Source of the DNA: Priestia koreensis
GTDB taxonomy: Bacteria > Bacillota > Bacilli > Bacillales > Bacillaceae_H
Direction: 5' to 3'
Assembly (NCBI RefSeq): GCF_001274935.1
Contig: NZ_LILC01000037.1
Location: forward strand, 248,001 to 312,000
Length of the DNA stretch: 64,000 nt
Shown here: one piece after another, positions 1 to 7,626 of the stretch
How the letters are laid out: each line of letters starts with the position of its first letter
How positions within the stretch are numbered: position 1 is the first letter of the stretch
Position numbers and translations under genes: made by a program
Notes under the pieces: model-generated
What the model was told of the DNA's origin: nothing
The model's database searches: none
What the model saw: only the letters and a program-made list of their open reading frames with translations

Positions 1-935
1 TCATTAAATGAGCGCAGAACGTGATAAAGATCATGGGCAACCGTTGCCAGATCCTCACGCTTTCCGCAACAAATAATTTGATCTGCCTGATAATAGGCTT
101 TGTTTTCATCAGTTGTGAGTACTCCTACCTTTTTACCAGACTGCTGATACTCATTTATTTTCTTTTGCAGAAATTCCTTACTTCCATCTACGATTAATAG
201 CGGTGCATCAGGCGCGTAATGCGTGTACTTCATCCCCGGAGATTTCGGTGCCTCTCCTTCTTTCAATAAAGCAGGATCAACTAATACCTCACCTACTACG
301 CTTTCTAACTGTTCCCTTGTTACGCCACCTGGTCTGAAAATGACGGGTATTTCCGTTGTGCAATCCACCACGGTGGATTCTACACCTACTCCCGTCGCTC
401 CTCCATCGACAATTCCGCTGACTCGACCGTCCAAATCTTGGATGACGTGCTGAGCAGTAGTCGGGCTTGGCTTTCCAGAAAGGTTCGCACTTGGTGCTGC
501 GATTGGCAGATTTGCCTCTTTAATAAGCGCAAGAGCAATCGGATGATCAGGCATACGTACCCCTACGGTTGAAAGCCCCGCAGTTACCTTATCCGACAAT
601 CCTTCTTTCTTCTTTAAAATAATGGTCAACGGTCCTGGCCAAAAAGCTTCCATTAAACGTAACGCATGATCTGGAACTTCCTCAATAAAATCATCTAGCT
701 GAGACTGTTCGGCAATGTGGACAATGAGCGGATTGTCGCTTGGTCGGCCTTTCGCTGAGAAAATTTTATCCACAGCCTGATCCGACGTCGCATCAGCCCC
801 TAGACCATATACAGTTTCCGTAGGAAAAGCCACAACTTCTCCCTGTTTGAGTAACATTGATGCTTCTACTAATTGTGGATAACTTTCATGCTTCGTTTCA
901 GATTTATCCACAATCCACAATTTTGTTTTCAACAT
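1..935 (-). CDS. ywlC: Threonylcarbamoyl-AMP synthase (Sua5/YwlC), 3' end cut by window
   Basis: This enzyme makes threonylcarbamoyl-AMP from threonine, bicarbonate and ATP, the first step of the t6A37 modification of ANN-decoding tRNAs. The frame opens at the ATG at 935, behind an AGGAG Shine-Dalgarno, and stays open to the window edge for 311 codons. The N-terminal YrdC fold is recognisable from the PTETVYGLG motif (about residue 40), the KGRPSDNPL motif and SANLSGKPSPT; a Sua5 linker/C-terminal domain follows (residues past about 205). The usual Bacillus protein is about 346 residues, so roughly 35 C-terminal residues lie outside the window. The gene start is flanked by DnaA boxes on both sides. 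Confidence 0.95.
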   Translation of the reverse strand, partial: MLKTKLWIVDKSETKHESYPQLVEASMLLKQGEVVAFPTETVYGLGADATSDQAVDKIFSAKGRPSDNPLIVHIAEQSQLDDFIEEVPDHALRLMEAFWPGPLTIILKKKEGLSDKVTAGLSTVGVRMPDHPIALALIKEANLPIAAPSANLSGKPSPTTAQHVIQDLDGRVSGIVDGGATGVGVESTVVDCTTEIPVIFRPGGVTREQLESVVGEVLVDPALLKEGEAPKSPGMKYTHYAPDAPLLIVDGSKEFLQKKINEYQQSGKKVGVLTTDENKAYYQADQIICCGKREDLATVAHDLYHVLRSFN

Positions 936-1096
936 TTCCAGCTCCTACCTACTAAGATATTACGACTCACAATACCTGTAACTTCTACTGATTGTAATAC
1001 AATTTGACTAAAAGGACAAAATTATCCCAAGAAAAAGAAAAAATATCCACAAATTGTGGATAATATTCAAAATATAGTGGATAACTTTGTGGATAT
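874..1096. promoter_or_regulatory. DnaA-box cluster at ywlC
   Basis: Perfect TTATCCACA boxes occur at 874-882 (minus), 904-912 (plus) and 1055-1063 (minus). One-mismatch boxes lie at 1043-1051 (plus), 1076-1084 (minus) and 1088-1096 (minus). Six boxes in about 220 bases is far above chance. There is no dnaA, dnaN or AT-rich unwinding region here, so this is not oriC. From memory, the ywlC region is one of the few non-origin DnaA-box clusters described in B. subtilis; the function (DnaA titration or transcriptional control) is inferred. Confidence 0.75.
991..1019 (-). promoter_or_regulatory. Probable sigma-A promoter of ywlC
   Basis: Read on the minus strand, a -35 element TTGTCC (1014-1019) is separated by 17 bases from a -10 element TACAAT (991-996). 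It lies 56 bases upstream of the ywlC start codon and sits between the two groups of DnaA boxes. Assigned by eye only. Confidence 0.5.
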
Positions 1097-1103
1097 TATC
1101 TTT

Positions 1104-1547
1104 TTATACAGAATACTTCATATAATAAAAGATATCCCCAGTCGGTGAACCCTCTACTTTTATCTTTTCTTTAATATCCACAGCCACATCGTTACTTTCG
1201 ACTTCAGCAAAGTGAAAGAGCTTAAAAAATGGAATTGCCGAACCCGTACTTGTAACGAGGTAAATATCTCTCATGTTCTTGCTGTGAATAAATTCAACCA
1301 TTGCACTGAATAAATGAATAATTCCTTGCTGCGTGGCATCACTAGACATCACTAAGGAACGTAAAAGCGCATCTTCCCCGCATGGCTGAAAGGAAATCGT
1401 CGCTAACAGCTCCCCACGATCGTTTTCCATAATGATAAAACGATCAATCGCTTCTTTTACGTTCGTTTTTCCAACTACCGCTCTTTGCAAAAACTGTTCA
1501 ATCAGCTGAATGTCTTGTTTTGTGGCGTGACGAATCGTTTCTGGCAT
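1104..1547 (-). CDS. ywlB: GNAT-type N-acetyltransferase, YwlB-like
   Basis: A 147-residue protein with the layout of the GCN5-related acetyltransferase fold: an N-terminal IRHATKQDIQLIEQFL helix, a central beta strand (LLATISF), and LLRSLVMSSDATQQGIIHLF, which corresponds to the acetyl-CoA-binding strand and helix, although the canonical R/Q-x-x-G-x-G/A loop is weak. The family transfers acetyl from acetyl-CoA to an amine; the substrate is unknown. The frame is open from an ATG at 1562, but the GAGGGGGAG ribosome-binding site lies between that codon and the ATG at 1547, so the latter is chosen. Its place between ywlC and spoIIR matches B. subtilis ywlB. Confidence 0.8.
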   Translation of the reverse strand: MPETIRHATKQDIQLIEQFLQRAVVGKTNVKEAIDRFIIMENDRGELLATISFQPCGEDALLRSLVMSSDATQQGIIHLFSAMVEFIHSKNMRDIYLVTSTGSAIPFFKLFHFAEVESNDVAVDIKEKIKVEGSPTGDIFYYMKYSV

Positions 1548-1620
1548 TGTTCTCCCCCTCATCTTTCCTTCTAGTTTTTAATCTATGAAGAAAGGTGACA
1601 AATAGAACTAGTACTAGAGT

Positions 1621-2391
1621 TTATGGCCACATTTTTGATACCCATTCGACAACAAAAAATTTCACTTTGACTTCTTTTGGATCTTCTGGCTCTTTCGTAT
1701 CAACAAACGAAGTCTTCTTAACCTTGTGTTTTACAGGCTTTTCAACTTCCTTTTCTTCCGGTTGTTGAACATCCTCTTCTGTTTTACTAGCAAAGGACTG
1801 GCCCGCATCACTTGCTTCTGTCACAGTACTCTCAGTTGGATGAGCATCATCTTTCACATTCGACGGCTTATATTCACCTGAAGGATCTTGCACAGCTGCG
1901 CCATTTGAGAAATCAAGAAAGCATAAAGGAGGAAATAGAACGCACCACCAGTTTGCTCCTTCACCTTTTCCAAGTGTGACTAAAATTGCTTCATACTTAC
2001 CTGCAGGATATAAAAACTGTCCATACAACTTTGTTGGAAAACGAACTGTACCGAACTTTACATGAACAGACTGCTTTACCTGTTGCTCTTTTAATACACG
2101 CTCTGCTATTGCCTGTATTTCTGGCAAATGACTTTTAATGACCTTACGTGCTTCTTCAATAGATGTCAGGTCTTGTACCCATTTTGTAATTTCAATATTG
2201 ACTTGATCGCGAATTAATCGCTTTACGCGCTGATCATTTTCGTCGTCACTGTTTGCTAAAATACGTAATCGAATAGCTTCGTCCGGAATAACGACCGGCT
2301 CTTCTGCTTGAACTGGCTGACTGCTATATAATAAATTAAAATTCGCTCCTACTAATAGTAAAAGAAAAAATATAATCACGTGTTTTTTCAT
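1621..2391 (-). CDS. spoIIR: Stage II sporulation protein R
   Basis: SpoIIR is the forespore-made secreted signal that activates SpoIIGA, the protease that matures pro-sigma-E in the mother cell. The protein starts with a positive charge and a hydrophobic export signal (residues about 3-20), then carries the family hallmark IPDEAIRLRILANSD and the central VKFGTVRFPTKLYG region and NWWCVLFPPLCFLD. At 256 residues it is longer than the 224-residue B. subtilis protein; the surplus is an acidic/lysine-rich low-complexity stretch before a conserved-looking hydrophobic end. An upstream GTG (2403) also opens the frame, but the AAGGGGTG ribosome-binding site fits the ATG at 2391. A sigma-F-like promoter precedes it. 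Confidence 0.95.
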   Translation of the reverse strand: MKKHVIIFFLLLLVGANFNLLYSSQPVQAEEPVVIPDEAIRLRILANSDDENDQRVKRLIRDQVNIEITKWVQDLTSIEEARKVIKSHLPEIQAIAERVLKEQQVKQSVHVKFGTVRFPTKLYGQFLYPAGKYEAILVTLGKGEGANWWCVLFPPLCFLDFSNGAAVQDPSGEYKPSNVKDDAHPTESTVTEASDAGQSFASKTEEDVQQPEEKEVEKPVKHKVKKTSFVDTKEPEDPKEVKVKFFVVEWVSKMWP

Positions 2392-2415
2392 TTGTTCATC
2401 CACCCCTTATAAGAG

Positions 2416-2445
2416 CAGTATGACCAAAACACGACTATACTAAAC
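2416..2445 (-). promoter_or_regulatory. Candidate sigma-F (forespore) promoter of spoIIR
   Basis: On the minus strand GTTTA (2441-2445) is followed after 15 bases by GGTCATACTG (2416-2425). This matches the remembered sigma-F consensus GYWTA / GGnRAnAnTR at all but one of the fixed positions. It implies a leader of only about 20 bases holding the ribosome-binding site. B. subtilis spoIIR is sigma-F dependent, which agrees. Confidence 0.6.
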
Positions 2446-2506
2446 TAGCAATTTCCACGAATATGGAAATCTTTTAATTTCTTTTAAAAATAGTATTTCG
2501 CAGAAC

Positions 2507-3367
2507 TTAATGAAGCTCTGCAAATACCATTCGATCTTTTTGATTGATATCATATACAACGCGCACATCAGCTTTTGTAAATGTAGCACGCAGCATTTCC
2601 GCCACGACTTCCGCTTGACCTGCCCCCACCTCAAACGCAACGATTCCATTTGAATTTAACACCTGAGGAAGCTCATTCATAAAACGTCGATAAAAGTCTA
2701 AACCGTCCTGACCACCCGCGAGCGCGCGCAGTGGCTCATGGTCCTTCACGACCGTTGACAATGTTTCCACCTCAAGATCAGGAATGTAAGGAGGGTTTGA
2801 TACAACAATATCAACCTTTTCTCCGCGTTGAATAATTGGTTGCAATAAATCACCTTCGTAAAAGCGAACCGCTGCGCCTAAATCGCGCGCATTTTTTTCT
2901 GCGACTTCTAATGAAGCCTTTGCGATATCAACGGCACTCACTTTAGCTTGTGGTATTTCAAGAGCTAGACTAATCGCAATTGCGCCGCTTCCCGTTCCAA
3001 TATCGACAATCGATGGATGCTGAAATTTGTTTTTGGCTCTTTCAATAACACCGTACACCAACTCTTCTGTTTCCGGCCGAGGAATTAACACTTCCTTATT
3101 CACGGAAAATACGCGGCCATAAAATTCTTCGTATCCAATTAAGTATTGAACAGGGATTCCGTTCGTGTGTTTGGAAAGATCGGCTAAAAATTGCTCTCTT
3201 ATAAGCGGATCGATCTCATCGTGAAGAGAAGCTAATAGCTGTGAGCGGCTCATCTTCAAATGATGCTTCAGTAGCAGTTCCCCTGCATTTTCGTCGCGCC
3301 CGTGTGCCTTCAAAAAAGAAGAAGCCCAGTTGAGGGCTTCAAATATTTTTACAAATGAAGCTTCCAT
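2507..3367 (-). CDS. prmC: Release factor glutamine methyltransferase PrmC (HemK)
   Basis: PrmC methylates the glutamine of the GGQ motif of peptide chain release factors using S-adenosylmethionine. The 286-residue protein has the N-terminal helical release-factor-binding domain (about 1-75), the SAM-binding motif VDIGTGSGAIAISLA near residue 120, and the catalytic NPPY motif (SNPPYIPDLE near 190) that contacts the target glutamine. Length matches the family. It starts 2 bases after the stop codon of prfA, the gene for its substrate, so the two are cotranscribed and probably translationally coupled. Confidence 0.97.
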   Translation of the reverse strand: MEASFVKIFEALNWASSFLKAHGRDENAGELLLKHHLKMSRSQLLASLHDEIDPLIREQFLADLSKHTNGIPVQYLIGYEEFYGRVFSVNKEVLIPRPETEELVYGVIERAKNKFQHPSIVDIGTGSGAIAISLALEIPQAKVSAVDIAKASLEVAEKNARDLGAAVRFYEGDLLQPIIQRGEKVDIVVSNPPYIPDLEVETLSTVVKDHEPLRALAGGQDGLDFYRRFMNELPQVLNSNGIVAFEVGAGQAEVVAEMLRATFTKADVRVVYDINQKDRMVFAELH

Positions 3368-3369
3368 GA

Positions 3370-4434
3370 TTAAGCTTGCTCCATTCGTTGAGCTTGATCT
3401 TCTAAAATCAATGCTTCGACAACTTCGTCAAGTTTCCCTTGAAGAATTTGATCAAGCTTTTGAATTGTTAAACCAATACGGTGGTCCGTTACACGGTTTT
3501 GTGGGAAATTATACGTACGAATACGCTCAGAACGATCTCCCGTTCCAACAGCTTGTTTACGCGTTTGATCATATTCCGCCTGTGCCTCACGTTGGAATTT
3601 ATCGTATACACGCGCACGAAGGACCTTCATCGCTTTTTCTTTGTTTTTGATTTGGGATTTTTCATCCTGGCAGGATACGACGGTGTTTGTTGGAAGATGC
3701 GTTAAGCGTACAGCCGACATTGTCGTATTAACACTTTGTCCTCCTGGGCCACTTGATGCGAACGTGTCCACACGAATATCTTTCTCATGAATTTGAACTT
3801 CCACTTCCTCTGCCTCAGGAAGAACGGCTACTGTCGAAGTAGAAGTATGAATACGTCCACCAGATTCTGTTTCAGGAACACGTTGTACACGATGAGCTCC
3901 ATTTTCAAACTTCAATTTTGAAAAGGCACCTTTACCCGTAATCATAAAGATAATCTCTTTATATCCGCCCACTCCCGTCGAGTTTGCTTCCATCACTTCC
4001 GTTTTCCAGCCTTGAGCTTCTGCATAACGCGAGTACATACGATACAAGTCACCAGCAAATAACGCTGCTTCGTCCCCGCCTGCTGCTCCGCGAATCTCCA
4101 TAATTACGTTTTTATCGTCATTCGGATCTTTCGGAATTAATAGGATATGTAAACGTTCCTCGAGCTGTTCTTTTTGTTCTTCAAGCTCAGAAATTTCTTC
4201 TTTCACCATGTCACGCATTTCAGCATCTAAGCCTTCTTCTAGCATTGACTTTGCTTCAGCATATTGCTCAGAAATTTCCTTATATTCTCTGTACGTATCG
4301 ACAGTTTCTTGTATATCAGACTGTTCTTTCGAATATTCTCTTAATTTAGATGGATTACTCACGATTCCAGGATCGCTGAGAAGTTCATTCAATTTCTCAT
4401 AGCGAGCTTCTACTGCTTGTAAACGATCAAACAC
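3370..4434 (-). CDS. prfA: Peptide chain release factor 1
   Basis: RF1 recognises UAA and UAG stop codons in the ribosomal A site and triggers peptide release. The GGQ motif appears as SSGPGGQSVNTT near residue 230, and the PxT-type codon-recognition loop lies upstream (RVQRVPETESGGRIHTST). An ATG at 4464 also opens the frame, but the GTG at 4434 is preceded at 6 bases by GAGGTG and gives a protein of 354 residues that begins like the B. subtilis one (about 356). It is directly followed by prmC, which methylates its GGQ glutamine. Confidence 0.96.
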   Translation of the reverse strand: MFDRLQAVEARYEKLNELLSDPGIVSNPSKLREYSKEQSDIQETVDTYREYKEISEQYAEAKSMLEEGLDAEMRDMVKEEISELEEQKEQLEERLHILLIPKDPNDDKNVIMEIRGAAGGDEAALFAGDLYRMYSRYAEAQGWKTEVMEANSTGVGGYKEIIFMITGKGAFSKLKFENGAHRVQRVPETESGGRIHTSTSTVAVLPEAEEVEVQIHEKDIRVDTFASSGPGGQSVNTTMSAVRLTHLPTNTVVSCQDEKSQIKNKEKAMKVLRARVYDKFQREAQAEYDQTRKQAVGTGDRSERIRTYNFPQNRVTDHRIGLTIQKLDQILQGKLDEVVEALILEDQAQRMEQA

Positions 4435-4542
4435 ACCATTCACCTCATTTTTTGTCCATAACATTCTAATTATAGTATAAGGTCAGGGGGGAGGTCAAAA
4501 GCATTTTCCCTTTGACATGGACGTATTCCACCCCATTTTCCA

Positions 4543-4594
4543 AAAATAAAAAGGTAGCTCAATGCACGTATGTACTACAGCATGAAACTACCTA
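4543..4594 (-). terminator. Rho-independent terminator after tdk
   Basis: On the minus strand GGTAG (4588-4592) pairs with CTACC (4553-4557) around a long loop with further pairing, followed by a TTTTTATTTTT tract. It lies between the tdk stop and prfA. Confidence 0.6.
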
Positions 4595-4613
4595 TGTTGG
4601 CTTAAAACACCTA

Positions 4614-5237
4614 TTAATTACTCATTCCATTTTCAACGACTAGCTTTTTTCCCTCAGAAGGCTTGTTTTTCACCACGTGACAGTGACGGCATCGTGGCTC
4701 ATACGATTCTGAAGCTCCTACTAAGATAATCGGATCATCATAAGAAGCAGGTTGTCCATTGATTAAACGCTGTGTACGGCTTGCGGGTGATCCGCATGCT
4801 GCACAAACAGCTTGAAGCTTTGTAACTGTTTCAGCGAGCGCCATAAGTGCTGGAACATGTCCAAATGGCTCGCCTTTGAAGTCTTGGTCTAGTCCTGCTA
4901 CAATCACACGTTTCCCTTGAGCGGCTAATTCTTCTACCACTTCCACAATATTCTCATCAAAGAATTGAACTTCATCGATTGCGACAACCTCGGTGTCAGT
5001 TTCCGTGCGTTCTAAAATCGCTAGAGAAGATTCAACAGGATATGCTAATACTGATGTACCGTTATGAGAAACGACAGACTCTTCACTATATCGATTATCA
5101 ATCGCTGGTTTGAATACCTGCGCTTTTTGTTTGGCGAATTGCGTTCGGCGCACTCGACGAATTAATTCTTCTGATTTGCCCGAAAACATACTCCCACAAA
5201 TTACCTCAACCCAACCGCTTTGTTTCATCACATACAT
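4614..5237 (-). CDS. tdk: Thymidine kinase
   Basis: Type II (TK1-like) thymidine kinase of the pyrimidine salvage pathway, phosphorylating thymidine to dTMP. The P-loop GSMFSGKSEE is at residues 15-24, the DEVQFF Walker B/lasso region lies near residue 90, and the zinc-binding cysteines are in CAACG and CRHCH. The frame is open upstream to 5330, but the ATG at 5237 has a GGAAGGGAG ribosome-binding site and gives 207 residues starting MYVMKQSGW, as in B. subtilis (195). The far upstream extension would run through an intergenic hairpin and is rejected. Confidence 0.96.
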   Translation of the reverse strand: MYVMKQSGWVEVICGSMFSGKSEELIRRVRRTQFAKQKAQVFKPAIDNRYSEESVVSHNGTSVLAYPVESSLAILERTETDTEVVAIDEVQFFDENIVEVVEELAAQGKRVIVAGLDQDFKGEPFGHVPALMALAETVTKLQAVCAACGSPASRTQRLINGQPASYDDPIILVGASESYEPRCRHCHVVKNKPSEGKKLVVENGMSN

Positions 5238-5295
5238 GCTGCGGGACTCTCCCTTCCTCATAGTTCCAATTGAGCAAACACTATATCGGTTTACT

Positions 5296-5340
5296 CTAAC
5301 GGACACTAAGTCTCTTCTGCAGAGGCTCACTGTCCGTTAG
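5296..5340. repeat. 45-base near-perfect hairpin between rpmE and tdk
   Basis: CTAACGGACA (5296-5305) and TGTCCGTTAG (5331-5340) are exact inverted repeats. The inner arms (5307-5315 and 5321-5329) also pair with one mismatch and one G-T, leaving a five-base loop. Neither side has a T tract, so it is not an ordinary terminator. It could be an mRNA processing structure in an rpmE-tdk transcript or a mobile palindromic repeat. Confidence 0.6.
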
Positions 5341-5418
5341 AATCCTTCGATCTCTTTTCCTTTGTTCGGTTAGCGTTTCCTCAAATCCAACATCCATACT
5401 AGTTAACGTAAAGAAGTA

Positions 5419-5457
5419 AAAAACAGGCAAGCGACTAGTACCCTTGCCTGTTTTTCT
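5419..5457. terminator. rpmE: Bidirectional-looking terminator after rpmE
   Basis: Inverted repeat AACAGGCAAG (5422-5431) / CTTGCCTGTT (5443-5452) with A/T runs on both flanks; it lies 14 bases beyond the rpmE stop and would end rpmE transcription on the minus strand. Confidence 0.85.
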
Positions 5458-5470
5458 GATATACGGATTA

Positions 5471-5671
5471 TTACTTGATACCGTATTTCTTGTTAAATTT
5501 ATCAACGCGACCACCAGCATCCGCGAATTTTTGACGACCTGTGTAGAATGGATGGCATTCAGAACATACCTCAACGCGTAATTCCTCTTTCACAGAACCC
5601 GTTTCGAATTCGTTACCGCAAGCGCATTTCACCATAACTTTTTTGTAGTTTGGATGAATTCCTGATTTCAT
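5471..5671 (-). CDS. rpmE: 50S ribosomal protein L31, zinc-binding type
   Basis: A 66-residue L31 of the zinc-containing (C+) form, a peripheral protein bridging the ribosomal subunits. Zinc ligands are visible as CAC near residue 16-18 and CSEC near 36-39, followed by the family signature HPFYTGRQKFADAGGRVDKF. In Bacillus this form is replaced by the zinc-free paralogue under zinc limitation; no Zur box was identified here. A purine-rich ribosome-binding site (GGAAGGAGATG) precedes the ATG. It follows rho in the same direction. Confidence 0.97.
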   Translation of the reverse strand: MKSGIHPNYKKVMVKCACGNEFETGSVKEELRVEVCSECHPFYTGRQKFADAGGRVDKFNKKYGIK

Positions 5672-5873
5672 GATTTCATCTCCTTCCGCCCTGAATCTTT
5701 TGAAACAGAGTTATATTGAAAGCATATATGAAAACTACAACGATCTTTTCACCTTCACATACACTTAGCTAATACACACATGATGAAATTATAACAAGGG
5801 ATGGGTTCTTTTGCAACCATCTCTTTCATACAATTTCATTCGCATGAAAAAAGCCGATATACACATACTACCA

Positions 5874-7148
5874 TTAACGCTTGCTCGCCGCCACCGCTTT
5901 TCGTTCTTCATCTAAAATACGGAAGAATTCATCATTTGTTTTCGTTTGACGTAAACGACGAAGGAATTTTTCCGCAAAGTCTGGCGCATCAGCCATCGTT
6001 TTGCGAATTGCCCACAGATGGTCAAGATGCTCTTTCGGAATAAGAAGCTCTTCTTTACGTGTTCCGGAACGACGAATATCAATCGCTGGGAAGATACGTT
6101 TTTCAGCAAGTGAACGATCAAGGTGAAGCTCCATGTTACCTGTTCCTTTGAACTCCTCATAAATCACGTCATCCATACGAGAACCTGTGTCTACAAGAGC
6201 CGTTGCAAGGATTGTTAAGCTTCCACCCTCTTCAATGTTACGAGCAGCACCGAAGAAACGTTTTGGACGGTGGAATGCAGCAGGGTCAATCCCCCCTGAT
6301 AACGTACGTCCACTTGGTGGAATGACCAAGTTATAGGCACGAGCTAGACGAGTGATGCTATCCATAAGGATGATCACGTCTTTTTTATGTTCAACTAAAC
6401 GCATCGCACGCTCAAGCACAAGCTCCGCTACTTTGATGTGGTTTTCTGGCACTTCATCAAACGTAGAGCTGACAACATCTCCTTCAACAGAACGTTCAAT
6501 ATCTGTTACTTCTTCCGGACGTTCGTCAATAAGCAACACGATTAATTCTGCTTCTGGATGATTGGTTGTAATGCTATTGGCAATCTCTTTTAATAGAATC
6601 GTTTTACCCGCTTTTGGAGGAGCAACGATTAAACCACGTTGTCCAAATCCAATTGGCGCAATAACATCGATAATACGAGTAGAAAGATTTCTTGGTTCCG
6701 TCTCTAAAACCATGTGACGATTAGGATAAATAGGTGTTAACCCAGGAAAATGAACACGTTCCTTCGCAGATTCAGGATCATCTCCATTTACTGCTTCTAC
6801 ATGTAACAAACCATAGTAACGCTCATTTTCTTTTGGAGGACGAACTTTACCAGATACCTTATCTCCGTTTCGCAAATCGAAGCGACGAATTTGTGAAGCA
6901 GAAATATAAATATCTTCGGAGCTAGGTGAATAGTTAATTGGACGAAGGAAACCAAAGCCCTCTGACTGGATAATTTCCAGTACACCTTCCATAAATAACA
7001 GTCCATCTTGCTCTGCTTGCGCTTTTAAAATGGCAAAAATAAGTTCTTTTTTTGTTAATTTACTATAATACGAAATTTTATACTCACGAGCATGTTCGTA
7101 TAGCTCTTTTAACTTCATGTTTTCTAAATTGGATAATGTTAAACTCAT
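5874..7148 (-). CDS. rho: Transcription termination factor Rho
   Basis: Rho is a hexameric RNA-dependent ATPase that releases RNA polymerase from untranslated transcripts. The 424-residue protein has the N-terminal helix-extended domain (MSLTLSNLENMKLKELYEHAR), the cold-shock-like RNA-binding domain (FMEGVLEIIQSEGFGFLR), the P-loop APPKAGKT, Walker B VIILMDS and the Q-loop/R-loop region. Length equals that of other Bacillus Rho proteins. The ribosome-binding site is weak (GCGTGGTG), and a 12-base palindrome CTTAACGTTAAG (7197-7208) lies upstream. Confidence 0.97.
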   Translation of the reverse strand: MSLTLSNLENMKLKELYEHAREYKISYYSKLTKKELIFAILKAQAEQDGLLFMEGVLEIIQSEGFGFLRPINYSPSSEDIYISASQIRRFDLRNGDKVSGKVRPPKENERYYGLLHVEAVNGDDPESAKERVHFPGLTPIYPNRHMVLETEPRNLSTRIIDVIAPIGFGQRGLIVAPPKAGKTILLKEIANSITTNHPEAELIVLLIDERPEEVTDIERSVEGDVVSSTFDEVPENHIKVAELVLERAMRLVEHKKDVIILMDSITRLARAYNLVIPPSGRTLSGGIDPAAFHRPKRFFGAARNIEEGGSLTILATALVDTGSRMDDVIYEEFKGTGNMELHLDRSLAEKRIFPAIDIRRSGTRKEELLIPKEHLDHLWAIRKTMADAPDFAEKFLRRLRQTKTNDEFFRILDEERKAVAASKR

Positions 7149-7626
7149 TACAGCACCACGCTTTATATAGTTCTTTTCCTACCATATGGAATTTTACTTA
7201 ACGTTAAGAAACGATATGGATGGAATTCATATTTGTGAAGATGGAGAAGGTAGTCTTGAAGTAATATAAGTAGATACTCTATCAGTTGTATAGCAATTTA
7301 TATTCTAACCCTTTTCTATCTTTTTAATCAATAGCTTTTTATGTCAATTATTGAAGCGCTTTACATAAGTATCAATAACATCGAAAAACATTATAAACCG
7401 GATGAATCCAAAAAGACAAGCTATAAAAAAAGACAAGAGCGTGAAAAACATTAAAGAATGGATAAAAGTGTTAATAGAAAGGAGGAATACGTAAAGGATC
7501 GTTCTATGAAAATGCTCTATGAAGACGCCTTTCTATAGGCTAGTGTGGGTAAATGAAGACTTCTTTTTAGAGCGGAATTCCGCTCTAAAAAGAAGTGACC
7601 AAACTTCCAAAGCCTGTTTTATTTTA
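7149..7626. other. 478-base intergenic region between rho and glpX
   Basis: Contains a 12-base palindrome at 7197-7208 near rho, an uncertain 30-codon open frame on the plus strand (7402-7494) that overlaps a good Shine-Dalgarno (AAAGGAGG, 7479-7486) placed in front of a second ten-codon frame (ATG at 7506), and the glpX terminator palindrome. No recognisable gene or RNA family was seen in the rest. Confidence 0.5.
7559..7596. terminator. 38-base perfect palindromic terminator after glpX
   Basis: ACTTCTTTTTAGAGCGGAA (7559-7577) is followed directly by its exact reverse complement, with the EcoRI-type GAATTC at the centre. Each arm carries a T run, so it can terminate on either strand; glpX ends 31 bases upstream on the minus strand. 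Confidence 0.85.

Noticed and set aside
874..1096. DnaA boxes read as a replication origin
   Set aside because: There is no dnaA, dnaN, gidA or rpmH nearby and no AT-rich unwinding stretch; the genes are an internal ywl region.
5801..6043. Plus-strand frame reaching into the 3' end of rho
   Set aside because: It overlaps the conserved rho C terminus and has no credible start signal.
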